DNA of 41,400 nt from positions 1-41,400 of the forward strand of contig NZ_AZDG01000022.1 of the NCBI RefSeq assembly GCF_001434665.1. The letters are read 5' to 3'. The stretch comes from Companilactobacillus tucceti DSM 20183 (GTDB taxonomy: Bacteria > Bacillota > Bacilli > Lactobacillales > Lactobacillaceae). Position numbers and translations under genes: made by a program. Below the pieces are notes generated by a model. The model saw only the letters and a program-made list of their open reading frames with translations, did not search any database and was not told the origin of the DNA. Below, piece by piece: positions 29,241-37,767 of the stretch (within the stretch, counting starts at the first letter, position 1; every line of letters starts with the position of its first letter).

Positions 29241-30311
29241 ATGAAAGAAGAAGTTACTGATATAGGAGATTATATGAAGGTCTTTGCTTGCACGGCCGTT
29301 ATGATGCAATCTGTACTTAGTATGGTTTTAGCCACAAGCCCTAGCCAAAACTATCAAATAACGATTGGTATTATATATAACCTAGTAAAATTCACAGCAC
29401 CAGTCTTTATATTTGGAATCCTATATTCAACGACTAGAAATTCAAAGAAAAAATATTTGCCATATTTAAAGACACAATGGTCGGCACTATTTATACCAAC
29501 TATTATTTGGACATCGATCTATCTACTCGTATTTCCAAAACTTCAGCAAGTTAATTCATATCATAATATAGGTGGCTTTATCTGGCAGTTTGTTAATGGA
29601 AACGCTGCTCCACATTTATGGTACAACACGATGATGTTGCAATTTATCATGTTAATGCCAATTTTTTGGATTTTAGCAGATTTTATTAAAAAGAATAGGA
29701 ATTACACTTTTATGATAGTCGCAGTATCAACTGTTGGTTACTTTATCTGGATATACTTTTATGATTTAACAGTATTTAATGGTGTTCATAATCAAGATTG
29801 GTACCTATTGGACAGAATATTTATAAGTTTTATTATCTATGGAATATTAGGTACTTTAGCTTGGGTCAAACGAGTACAACTAGAAAAAATCATCAAAGTA
29901 ATTTGGCCATTTTTAATTCTTTCATTCATTGTCGTATTTGCGTGGACAAATAGAGAATTATTCTCATTTGGTTTTCCGATTCATTTAAGCAATGCCCCCT
30001 ACTATAAACCATCAATGACTATTTATTCATTAGTAATAATTGGACTAATAATAACTATCGCTATCAAGCAAATAAATAGTTCCTCTAAAAATTTACCTTT
30101 AATACATTTTTTGGCAACATATGCTTATCGTGCTTATCTTTCTAATGTTTTTTGGCTTCAAATCATTTGGCAATTTGGTGGAAAAAACATTGCCTATATC
30201 AATCCTTTATTAGGAATAATTACCTGTTACTTATTAACATGGATCTTATCTTTTAGTTCTGCATATATTTTTCATATAATTTGGAGTAAAGCAAAAAGAG
30301 TGGTGCTTTAA
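29241..30311 (+). CDS. Membrane acyltransferase (acyltransferase-3 family)
   Basis: A 356-aa polytopic protein with about ten hydrophobic segments over its whole length. The layout fits acyltransferase-3/OafA-like membrane enzymes that O-acetylate or succinylate surface glycans: an early motif region ending in the short loop ARNSKKKYLPYLK-like (TRNSKKKYLPYLK), then NAAPHLWYNTMMLQF, the usual position of a W-H/W-Y catalytic loop. The canonical N-terminal His is not evident, so activity and substrate are open. The ribosome site is a GGGGGGG run about 10 nt before the ATG. It follows tRNA-Arg; the terminator hairpin starts inside the last codons. Confidence 0.75.
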   Translation: MKEEVTDIGDYMKVFACTAVMMQSVLSMVLATSPSQNYQITIGIIYNLVKFTAPVFIFGILYSTTRNSKKKYLPYLKTQWSALFIPTIIWTSIYLLVFPKLQQVNSYHNIGGFIWQFVNGNAAPHLWYNTMMLQFIMLMPIFWILADFIKKNRNYTFMIVAVSTVGYFIWIYFYDLTVFNGVHNQDWYLLDRIFISFIIYGILGTLAWVKRVQLEKIIKVIWPFLILSFIVVFAWTNRELFSFGFPIHLSNAPYYKPSMTIYSLVIIGLIITIAIKQINSSSKNLPLIHFLATYAYRAYLSNVFWLQIIWQFGGKNIAYINPLLGIITCYLLTWILSFSSAYIFHIIWSKAKRVVL

Positions 30312-30326
30312 GCATCACTCTTTTTT
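30297..30326. terminator. Bidirectional terminator overlapping the acyltransferase stop codon
   Basis: Stem AGAGTGGTGC/GCATCACTCT (30297-30306 with 30312-30321) with the stop codon TAA in the loop, then a T tract; an A tract on the left lets it also serve kduD on the minus strand. The coding sequence itself contributes the left arm. Confidence 0.85.
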
Positions 30327-30386
30327 GGATGATATTTTTATTTTAAAGAATCCGCATATCTTTAAAATTAATAACTAAACTCTTTT

Positions 30387-31202
30387 TTAACGTACTAAGT
30401 ATCCACCATCAACTGCTAAGATGTGTCCACTTACGTAGTTTGAAGCTTTACTTGCTAAGAATACTGCAACTCCCATCAATTCTGATGGTTCTGCCCAGTG
30501 TCCTGCAGGAATTCTATCAAGGATTTCTTGATTACGAGCTTTGTCAGCACGAATTGGTGCTGTATTAGCTGTCTTGATATAACCTGGTGCAATCGCATTA
30601 ACTTGAATATTGTATGCACCTAATTCACTAGCAAATGATTTTGTTAGTCCTGCTACACCATGTTTTGAAGCTGTGTATGATGGAATGAATTTTCCACCTT
30701 GGAATGACAACATTGAACCGATATTGATGATCTTACCTGATTTTTGTTTTGCCATTTCTTTAGCAGCGGCCATTGACATATGGTATACAGCGTTCAAATT
30801 AATATTAATAACTTGGTCCCAATCTGAATCTTTTGATTCAAGCAATGGGTTACGACGAATCATACCAGCATTATTGATCAAAATATCGATGTGCCCAAAT
30901 GTGTCGATAGCTTTTTGAATAACTTCTTCAGGAACGCCATCTTTTGTTAAATCAACGTCAGCAAATTCTACTTTATGTCCACGTTTTTCGATCATGCTAC
31001 GTGTTTCATCCCATTCAGCTTTACCAAATGTAGGAATAAAGATATCTGCTCCAGCTTCAGCTAATGCAACAGCATATCCTTGTCCCAAACCTGTATTACC
31101 ACCTGTAATAACAGCAACTTTTCCTGTTAAATCGAAAAAGTTCATCTTGAATTGGTCTAGTGCTTCTTCATTTTTCTTAATTTCTTCTGGTGATTGTGCC
31201 AT
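30387..31202 (-). CDS. kduD: 2-dehydro-3-deoxy-D-gluconate 5-dehydrogenase (KduD-like SDR)
   Basis: Short-chain dehydrogenase, 271 aa, expected to reduce 3-deoxy-D-glycero-2,5-hexodiulosonate to 2-keto-3-deoxygluconate in uronate breakdown. Seen: the cofactor loop TGGNTGLGQGYA (about residues 33-44), NNAG (110-113), catalytic Ser163 (NIGSM) and Tyr176/Lys180 (SYTASK), and the C-terminal SNYVSGHILAVDGGYL. The neighbouring kduI supports KduD over other SDRs. The ribosome site GGAG lies 10 nt before the ATG; the gap to kduI is 33 bp, so they form an operon. No KDG kinase or aldolase is nearby. Confidence 0.9.
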   Translation of the reverse strand: MAQSPEEIKKNEEALDQFKMNFFDLTGKVAVITGGNTGLGQGYAVALAEAGADIFIPTFGKAEWDETRSMIEKRGHKVEFADVDLTKDGVPEEVIQKAIDTFGHIDILINNAGMIRRNPLLESKDSDWDQVININLNAVYHMSMAAAKEMAKQKSGKIINIGSMLSFQGGKFIPSYTASKHGVAGLTKSFASELGAYNIQVNAIAPGYIKTANTAPIRADKARNQEILDRIPAGHWAEPSELMGVAVFLASKASNYVSGHILAVDGGYLVR

Positions 31203-31235
31203 TGTTATTCGCTCCTATTCGAGTAAGTTTTTTTA

Positions 31236-32081
31236 TTATCTTAATTCGTCCATTGCAACTGCATCCATATCATCATATGTTTGGTTTTCACCACACATAG
31301 CCCAGATAAATGCATAATTTGTTGTACCAACACCACAGTGAATTGACCAACTTGGGTTAATAACTGCTTGTTCTTGTGACATAACGATATGTTTAGATTC
31401 ATCAGGTTTACCCATGAAATGGAAGACTCTTGTATCAGGAGCACCAAATTCAAGATACATATAAACTTCCATTCTTCTTGCATGTGTATGTGCAGGCATT
31501 GTATTCCATGATGAACCTGGTTCTAGAACTGTGTAGCCCATTTGTAATTGGCAAGTATCCATTTGTGATGCATCGATATATTTGTAAATAGTTCTCTTAT
31601 TCATATGTTCTTGGTCACCAATTGGCATCTTAAGTGCATTAGCAAATGGCAACTTCTTATTTGGATAAGTCTTGTGAGCTGGAGTTGAAACTACATAGAA
31701 CTTAGCAGGATCTGTGGCATCATCTGATGCAAATACCACATGTTCTGTTCCCTTTCCAATGTAGTAACCATCATGTTTAACCATTTCCTCTTTTTTACCA
31801 TCAATAGTAATGGATCCCTTACCACCAATATTGATAACACCCAATTCACGGCGTTCCAAGAAGTACTTAACACCTAATTCTTTATCCAACTTAATTTCTA
31901 GTGGATCTGAAGCTGGTGTAACACCACCAAAGATCATACGATCGTTATATGTATAAGTTAGAAGAATATCTCCTGGTGTGAACAATTTTTCCATCAAGAA
32001 TTGATCACGTAATTCGTCTGTTGAATAGTGCTCAATATCCTTAGGACTGTGTGTATAATTTGTTTCCATTGAAAATGACAT
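31236..32081 (-). CDS. kduI: 5-dehydro-4-deoxy-D-glucuronate isomerase
   Basis: Zinc isomerase that turns unsaturated-uronate-derived 5-keto-4-deoxyuronate into the KduD substrate; a step in pectin or glycosaminoglycan use. 281 aa, a double cupin fold. The metal site is intact: His198 and His200 in PAHTHARRMEVY, Glu205, and His248 in SWSIHCGVG. The ATG at 32081 has a good ribosome site (GGAGG); a second Met four residues on is less well placed. First gene of kduI-kduD, divergent from an AraC regulator; its promoter overlaps a cre-like site. Confidence 0.95.
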   Translation of the reverse strand: MSFSMETNYTHSPKDIEHYSTDELRDQFLMEKLFTPGDILLTYTYNDRMIFGGVTPASDPLEIKLDKELGVKYFLERRELGVINIGGKGSITIDGKKEEMVKHDGYYIGKGTEHVVFASDDATDPAKFYVVSTPAHKTYPNKKLPFANALKMPIGDQEHMNKRTIYKYIDASQMDTCQLQMGYTVLEPGSSWNTMPAHTHARRMEVYMYLEFGAPDTRVFHFMGKPDESKHIVMSQEQAVINPSWSIHCGVGTTNYAFIWAMCGENQTYDDMDAVAMDELR

Positions 32082-32140
32082 TTGAAACCTCCTTGTTTCT
32101 TATAAAGAAATTAAATATCTCATCTGTAAACCACATCTAT

Positions 32141-32178
32141 AATATATCTCATCGCTAATATTTTTTCAACCGTTTTCA
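32141..32178 (-). promoter_or_regulatory. kduI promoter with overlapping cre site
   Basis: Minus strand: TTGAAA (32164-32169), 17 bp, TATATT (32141-32146). The -35 lies within TGAAAACGGTTGAA (32165-32178), a near match to the CcpA site consensus, with one deviation in the second half. Binding there would block the promoter, giving carbon catabolite repression. Confidence 0.55.
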
Positions 32179-32245
32179 TTGATTAGTTCAAATATCCTTT
32201 AAAGGGTGTCAATTAAGTGGTTATTGGCCTAAAATTTCTAGATCT

Positions 32246-32264
32246 GTACCTTAATTTAAGGTAC
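32246..32264. promoter_or_regulatory. 19-bp palindrome in the kduI-araC intergenic region
   Basis: A perfect palindrome (GTACCTTAA, central T, TTAAGGTAC) with no T tract after it, so more an operator than a terminator. It lies about 80 bp above the kduI promoter and 70 bp above the araC promoter. The rest of this 389-bp stretch (32082-32470) shows only the two promoters and the cre site. Confidence 0.4.
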
Positions 32265-32329
32265 ATTATTTAATACTGCTTATTAACTTTAAAACATAGA
32301 TGTAATTTAAGCGCGTGATTAACGCCAAC

Positions 32330-32358
32330 TTTACACTGCGTGTGTATTCGCTTACAAT
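32330..32358 (+). promoter_or_regulatory. Promoter of the araC-family gene
   Basis: TTTACA (32330-32335), a 17-bp spacer and TACAAT (32353-32358). This predicts a leader of about 105 nt before the ATG at 32471. Confidence 0.6.
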
Positions 32359-32470
32359 ATCAATACATTTAGCTCTAATTTTTAAACGATCATAAATAGA
32401 TAAAAAAGTATTTAATATACATAATCAGCCAAAACAGTGACTTTAAAATAAGACAGGAGGATATTTCTCA

Positions 32471-33457
32471 ATGAACGAAAAACTAGATAATTTTCTTTTT
32501 CATGAGACCAAGATCGAAAAGGCTCAGAGGAAAAACCATAAGTTTATATCAGACTTCCCCGACACTGCCCTAATAAGACACGACCAACAAATGAAGTTCA
32601 ACAATTCTTTTTTCTTCAAGAAAAAATCCATCTTTATAAATAAGCACAACCGCTATGCCGATTACCCACTACATTCACACGATTTTTTTGAAATAAACTA
32701 CATTTACTCAGGTCACTGTACACAAGTCATAAATGGACAAGAAGTTAATTTAAATAAAGGTGATTTGTTGATATTAGATATCAATAGTAAACACTCCATA
32801 AAATCACTAGGTAAGCATGATATTTTGATAAATATCCTCTTTCAAAATAAAGAAGTTAACTTAAGTTGGCTCGATTCTTTAAAATCAAATCAGAGTGTTC
32901 TCTTTAACTTCTTACTAAATACTTCAATGAATAAATCAAGTAAAAATCAATATCTACTTTTTAGAAATAATCAGTCTTTAACTATTCAACCAGAAATAAA
33001 GGAAATTTTATCTGAATACTTCTTTCCACTTGATTTTTCGGGAACTATTATTAGCTCTTATTTAGATATTCTATTAACAAAACTTTTGAGACAATATAAT
33101 CCTGAAATGATAAAGAACAACAAAATAACCAAAGATTCAACGTTGAGGCAAGTCTTTAGTGAGATAGAAAAGAATTCTAAAACATTAACACTGAATAACT
33201 TGGCTGAATCAATGAATTACAACAAAAACTACTTAAGTAACTTAATAAAGAATGAAACGGGATTTACTTTTACCGAATTATTGAATAAGCAAAAAATATT
33301 GAAGGCTCACCTAGCTGTTGTATCTACAAATAGATCTATTCAAGATATTATTGGCGAAGTCGGATATTCAAATCGAAATTACTTCTATAAGATATATTTT
33401 GAGAACTACGATGAGTTGCCTAGTGAGACTCGGAAGAATTTGAAGTTGATGGAATGA
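32471..33457 (+). CDS. AraC family transcriptional regulator with N-terminal cupin
   Basis: A 328-aa regulator. A cupin sensor domain covers about residues 55-130 (HSHDFFEINYIYSGH, then KGDLLILDINSKHSI). The C-terminal double helix-turn-helix covers about 225-325: LTLNNLAESMNYNKNYLSNL, then SIQDIIGEVGYSNRNYFYKI, the classic second-helix signature. The strong ribosome site AGGAGG precedes the ATG. Divergent placement suggests it controls kduI-kduD in response to a uronate intermediate (inference). Confidence 0.92.
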   Translation: MNEKLDNFLFHETKIEKAQRKNHKFISDFPDTALIRHDQQMKFNNSFFFKKKSIFINKHNRYADYPLHSHDFFEINYIYSGHCTQVINGQEVNLNKGDLLILDINSKHSIKSLGKHDILINILFQNKEVNLSWLDSLKSNQSVLFNFLLNTSMNKSSKNQYLLFRNNQSLTIQPEIKEILSEYFFPLDFSGTIISSYLDILLTKLLRQYNPEMIKNNKITKDSTLRQVFSEIEKNSKTLTLNNLAESMNYNKNYLSNLIKNETGFTFTELLNKQKILKAHLAVVSTNRSIQDIIGEVGYSNRNYFYKIYFENYDELPSETRKNLKLME

Positions 33458-33473
33458 AATTGTCTGTGATATT

Positions 33474-33710
33474 GCTTTTTTATGATTAAAGAAATCCATT
33501 CCATCAACACAAAATAGGTCTTCTCCTTTTGTTTTTCCTCAGCTTGCTACTAAACGCGCAACCTAACACAGCTTTTTCTGATTAAAGCAAACAATTCCAT
33601 CAATCCAAAATCAGATTTCTCCTTTTATTTTTCTCAAACTTGCTACTAAACGCGCAACCTAACACGGTCAGCTTTTTCCGTTTAAAACTAACAGCCCCAT
33701 CAATCCATTC
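33474..33710. repeat. Two and a half tandem repeat units of about 97-100 bp
   Basis: Unit 1 (33474-33570) and unit 2 (33571-33670) are about four fifths identical by eye, each beginning GCTTTTT and ending in an identical 27-bp block (33543-33569 and 33639-33665; core CTACTAAACGCGCAACC). A third partial unit begins at 33671 and runs into the hairpin at 33692. No open frame of note crosses them. Confidence 0.85.
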
Positions 33711-33765
33711 GGATTGATGGGGCTGTTTGCTTTAATACTCGAAAGCTGACCGTGTTAGGTTGCGC
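33652..33765. terminator. Long nested hairpin between convergent genes
   Basis: The outer arms are a perfect 22-bp inverted repeat (33652-33673 with 33744-33765; core CAACCTAACACGGTCAG). The inner stem is a perfect 15 bp (33692-33706 with 33711-33725) with an ATTC loop; the connecting parts also match imperfectly. The inner hairpin is a likely terminator for araC (plus) and pepD (minus). The right outer arm is an inverted copy of the tandem repeat block. Confidence 0.8.
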
Positions 33766-33772
33766 TCTCTAT

Positions 33773-35182
33773 TTAACCATTTAAATCAAAGCTCAATTTC
33801 ATCTTTGGTGAACCTACTTCGATCATTTGTCCAAATAGCTTGATTGATCTGTCATATGATTCTTTAGCTAATTCTTCATTAGCTTTTGTCAATAATGCTG
33901 GAATATCATTTGATTTTGCGGCTTCTTCATCGGTAGCAATTTGAATATTTCTAAATTTAGCTACTGCTTCTAATTCAAATGTATTACGTGCATCTTGATA
34001 TAGATCATAATCGTAATCACCTAATAAGCCCATGGCATGGCTGATCCAATATACATACTTAGGATCAAATGAAACTGTTGTATCACGATATGTTGCAGGT
34101 GTGTCATTTACATTTGTATAGAATGGTACAATTGCTCCAAATGTATTTACACCGAATAGTAACCATTGAACGGCAGCAAATTCCTTAGGAACGTCATTTC
34201 TGATTTGAAGAATATGAAGACTGTGGTTACGGTTCATTCCGATTGGACGGAACATCTTCTTTTCTTCTTCTGTTCCCATCTTGCCATAAGGGTCATATGG
34301 TGTGTTCTCATAGTGAGAACTCAATGCAAATTTAACATCTTCGATTGAGAGTTTCTTATTTGCATGACAAATGAATGGAAGATCTTGATCTCTTGGATCT
34401 TGTTCAACATCTGGTGTAAAGAGTTTTTGAATATACCATGCACGAGGATTGTTATATTCTGAATCTCTAACTGTTGAGCTACCAAAGATATGGCGTAAGT
34501 TATATTTACCAGTATCTGGGTTCATATGATACTTTTCAATTAGATCTTTTAATCCAGTTGAACTCATTGTGTCATCTGAATCAAAATCAAAGTCATCAAT
34601 GTTCATTCTATTAGGTGCAACAACATAGGCATCGTCAGGAATTCTTACGGCAGCCCAGTTATGTCCACCAATTGTTTCTAACCACCAAATTTCATCTTTA
34701 TCAGCAAATGAAATTCCATTTGGTTCATAAGTTCCATATTTTTCTAGTAATGCTCCAAGATGTTTAACACCTTCACGAGCGCTGTGAATGAATGGCAAAG
34801 TGATAACTTCAAGGTCCTCTTCGCCAAGTCCTTCCATATTATATGGATCTACTCCCAAAATTCTTGAGTTAGTTGTAATTGTTTCTGTTGCTGACATAGA
34901 AACATTTTCACTGTTGATACCTGATGAACCCCATTGTCCTTCAACAAGATTTGATCTAGGCGTCAAAGTAACTTTCAATGGATTATCTGGTAATTCCACT
35001 TCTAGTCCTGTAATAACTGACTTATAGATTTTTGGCTGTTCTTCAGGTTTAACAACGATAAATCTTTGAGGTTCGATTGAACCATGAGCATCGTTATCTC
35101 TACAGATCATTGTTGATCCGTCAATTGTTGCATCTTTACCTACTAACATTGCTGTACATGAACCACGAAATACTTTCTTCAT
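33773..35182 (-). CDS. pepD: C69 family dipeptidase (PepD type)
   Basis: Ntn-hydrolase dipeptidase of broad specificity, 469 aa. The catalytic Cys is residue 9 in FRGSCTAMLVGKDATIDGS, exposed after removal of a short leader, as known for family C69. Also seen are CRDND, a conserved early motif, and a long C-terminal domain typical of lactobacillus PepD. I chose ATG 35182; an in-frame TTG six codons earlier would place the ribosome site GAGGAG inside the gene. Last gene of the peptide operon, about 90 bp after pepQ1. Confidence 0.95.
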   Translation of the reverse strand: MKKVFRGSCTAMLVGKDATIDGSTMICRDNDAHGSIEPQRFIVVKPEEQPKIYKSVITGLEVELPDNPLKVTLTPRSNLVEGQWGSSGINSENVSMSATETITTNSRILGVDPYNMEGLGEEDLEVITLPFIHSAREGVKHLGALLEKYGTYEPNGISFADKDEIWWLETIGGHNWAAVRIPDDAYVVAPNRMNIDDFDFDSDDTMSSTGLKDLIEKYHMNPDTGKYNLRHIFGSSTVRDSEYNNPRAWYIQKLFTPDVEQDPRDQDLPFICHANKKLSIEDVKFALSSHYENTPYDPYGKMGTEEEKKMFRPIGMNRNHSLHILQIRNDVPKEFAAVQWLLFGVNTFGAIVPFYTNVNDTPATYRDTTVSFDPKYVYWISHAMGLLGDYDYDLYQDARNTFELEAVAKFRNIQIATDEEAAKSNDIPALLTKANEELAKESYDRSIKLFGQMIEVGSPKMKLSFDLNG

Positions 35183-35274
35183 AACTAATTCACTCCTCAA
35201 ATAAATTGTTAAATAGTATTTTTAAAAGTAATAAATAAGTAATTATTTTCCCGATGAATCTTAATTAAATAATT

Positions 35275-36345
35275 CTAAAGCTCGATCAAATCATGAGGGA
35301 TATCGATCATATTTTCGTATCCGTCATCTGTTAGAACAACTTGATCTTCAATTCTTACACCACCCCAGTTAGGGATGTAAATACCAGGTTCAATTGTTAC
35401 AACTGTATTTGCTTCCAAAACATCATCGTACTCTTCAGCAAGATATGGTGTTTCATGAACAAATAGTCCAATAGAATGTCCGATCTTGTTATATGTCAAA
35501 GGAACATATTCTGTACCCTTAAGCGGTTTGATTGATTCTGGATAAACATCTTTACAGTTAACGCCTGCTTTCATAATACCTTCAGCAGCTTCAAGACTTT
35601 GTCTTACATAGTCGTAAACTTCTTTTTGTTTTGGAGTTGCTTTACCAACAACAACAGTTCTTGTCATATCTGACATGTAGCCGTTATATTGGCAACCAAA
35701 GTCCATTAATACGAAGTCTCCATATTCAACGGCCTTTTTTGAAGGAATACCATGAAGCAATGAAGTTGTTGCACCTGAAATCAAGATATTACCATAAGGT
35801 TGTGTGTCGGCACCTTCTTCAACCATGTAAAGTGATAGCTTAGCTGCAAGTTCCTTTTCAGTAGCTCCAACCTTGATATCCTTTAAGATACGTCTGAAAG
35901 CACGACAAGCAATATCACATGCAATTGTTAAATATTCAATTTCCTTAGGTGATTTAACAACACGCATTCTGTCGATAACTCCACCAGCTTGAATTAGATT
36001 TGCATCCAATTTTGTCTTGAAGTCATGATACATATCATAAGTCATGTAGTCATCTTCAAAGGCAACTGTTTTAATACCTTCAGCTTTAACTACATCGGCA
36101 ACTGAGTCACCAACTGTTCTTCCTGGAAGACGCCAATTAATAATGTCATAATCTGGAATTTCAATTTCTGCTTGTTCTGTGTATCTAGGATCTGTAAAGA
36201 AGAATTGTTTGTCTTTTGTAAGTAGCATGTAGGAGTCGTCTCCTGTCCAGCCACTAGCAAATCTAATATTTACACGTTTTGCAATATAAAACGCATCAAT
36301 ATTCTCATCTTCCATATACTTGCGAATCTTTGATTCATTCATCAT
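35275..36345 (-). CDS. M24B Xaa-Pro peptidase, first copy
   Basis: Cleaves X-Pro dipeptides (prolidase) or N-terminal X-Pro bonds (aminopeptidase P); the 356-aa length fits both. An N-terminal creatinase-like domain (1-125) is followed by the pita-bread domain, with metal ligands in VLMDFGCQYNGYMSDMTRT (two Asp), KIGHSIGLFVHE (His), TIEPGIYIP (Glu) and VRIEDQVV (Glu). All five ligands are present. It sits between the POT transporter and pepD. It is clearly different from the second copy at 38671, so the pair may divide substrates. Confidence 0.93.
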   Translation of the reverse strand: MMNESKIRKYMEDENIDAFYIAKRVNIRFASGWTGDDSYMLLTKDKQFFFTDPRYTEQAEIEIPDYDIINWRLPGRTVGDSVADVVKAEGIKTVAFEDDYMTYDMYHDFKTKLDANLIQAGGVIDRMRVVKSPKEIEYLTIACDIACRAFRRILKDIKVGATEKELAAKLSLYMVEEGADTQPYGNILISGATTSLLHGIPSKKAVEYGDFVLMDFGCQYNGYMSDMTRTVVVGKATPKQKEVYDYVRQSLEAAEGIMKAGVNCKDVYPESIKPLKGTEYVPLTYNKIGHSIGLFVHETPYLAEEYDDVLEANTVVTIEPGIYIPNWGGVRIEDQVVLTDDGYENMIDIPHDLIEL

Positions 36346-36385
36346 AATTCACTTTCCCTCGTTTCTTTAAGCTATTAAATATCCG

Positions 36386-37738
36386 TTAGTCTTTTTCAAG
36401 TTTGTCTAGTTTTCTACTTGAAATCCAAAGAATTACACCTAAACCAATAATGATAACGGCCAAAATTCCGTAACCTGATTGGAATTTACCTGGATTAGAA
36501 GTCTTCAATAGTGCGTAAACATTTGGATATAGTAATGTTGCAAAGAATACGGCGATAGGCCAGAATCCAAGTAACATACCCATAAGTTTAGAAGGAGCTA
36601 GCTTAGTAATAAATGAGTTACCTAGTGGTGAGAATACCATTTCACCAACTGACATAAGAATACCAACAAGAACGATCCATAGTAGGTTTGTGTGACCTTT
36701 ACCGATCATATCGGCAAAAATCATAGCAACATATGAGATACCAATGAAGATCATACCTAGTGATGTCTTCTTGAACATACTCATATCACCTTGTGGACGT
36801 GCTGCAAGTTTTGTCCATAATTTACCAAGAACTGGTCCTAAAACAATACATGTCAAAGCATTAACTGAATCAAAGTATGATGTTGGAACATTAAAGTTAC
36901 CAATCATCCAATTAGCACGGTTCAAGAATCCTGCACCGTCACCATGTCCGAAGTAGTAATAAACTGGCATATAAGCTAAGTACCAAACCATCCAGAAGAC
37001 GATTGAGAAAATAGTAACCAAGATAATAGCTACAACACGTTTTTTATCTCCGGCTGAAAGTGGAGCATTTTCTTCTTTTTCTTTAGCTTCTGTTTCTTTA
37101 AATTGACGTTGGTCAACCTTAAATGGTTTCTTACCTGCATCACCAAGTGATTTTTGATTTAGTAAGAACACAATTGCGTCAAGGAAGATGAATAGTGAAC
37201 AAACTAAGAAAACGTTGTTAAATCCAATAATAGGAATAAGTAAAACAATAAATGTAGTACCAGTAAATGATCCGATATTAACGAATGTATATTGAACTGA
37301 GAAAGCTTCATTCAATTCCTCTTCGTCATCGAAAAGTAATCCTGTAATACCAGAAAGATTACCTTTAAACATACCTGTACCAACTGAAACAAGAATGATC
37401 ATGGCCCATACCAATCCAATTGAAGTTGCTCTCCAAGTGAATAAGTATCCAATGGCCATCAAAATCATACCTGATGGAACCAATATTCTTGGACTGATCC
37501 AATAATCGGCTAAATATCCACCAATAACAGGTGCAATATAAGTCATAGCAACGAATACGGCTGCCATTGAAGCAGCTTTAACATCAGTCAATCCAAGTCC
37601 ACCTTTACCAACAGTAGTAGCAATCCAAATTGCTAACATATATTTAACTGTATAAAAGGCAACACGTTCAAATGTGAATCCTAATGAACAAATATAAAAA
37701 CCAAATGGTTTCTTCTTCTTAATAGGTGCTGCGTCCAT
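36386..37738 (-). CDS. POT/PTR2-family peptide transporter, divergent
   Basis: Proton-coupled di/tripeptide importer of the POT (MFS) family, 450 aa with about 12-14 membrane segments. POT features: GTGMFKGNLSG (usual GxGxxKPNI region with its Lys), YTFVNIGSFTG (PTR2 motif FYxxINxG) and SVGEMVFSPLG (TM10 Glu). The ExxER motif of TM1 reads FTFERVAFY, so the first Glu is Phe, and a following conserved Arg position is Lys. A charged loop near residues 200-230 is the usual central linker. Flanked on both sides by proline peptidases, so import of proline-containing peptides is likely (inference). Confidence 0.88.
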   Translation of the reverse strand: MDAAPIKKKKPFGFYICSLGFTFERVAFYTVKYMLAIWIATTVGKGGLGLTDVKAASMAAVFVAMTYIAPVIGGYLADYWISPRILVPSGMILMAIGYLFTWRATSIGLVWAMIILVSVGTGMFKGNLSGITGLLFDDEEELNEAFSVQYTFVNIGSFTGTTFIVLLIPIIGFNNVFLVCSLFIFLDAIVFLLNQKSLGDAGKKPFKVDQRQFKETEAKEKEENAPLSAGDKKRVVAIILVTIFSIVFWMVWYLAYMPVYYYFGHGDGAGFLNRANWMIGNFNVPTSYFDSVNALTCIVLGPVLGKLWTKLAARPQGDMSMFKKTSLGMIFIGISYVAMIFADMIGKGHTNLLWIVLVGILMSVGEMVFSPLGNSFITKLAPSKLMGMLLGFWPIAVFFATLLYPNVYALLKTSNPGKFQSGYGILAVIIIGLGVILWISSRKLDKLEKD

Positions 37739-37767
37739 AGTATTTCCCTCTCTCTTTTTAAAAATAA

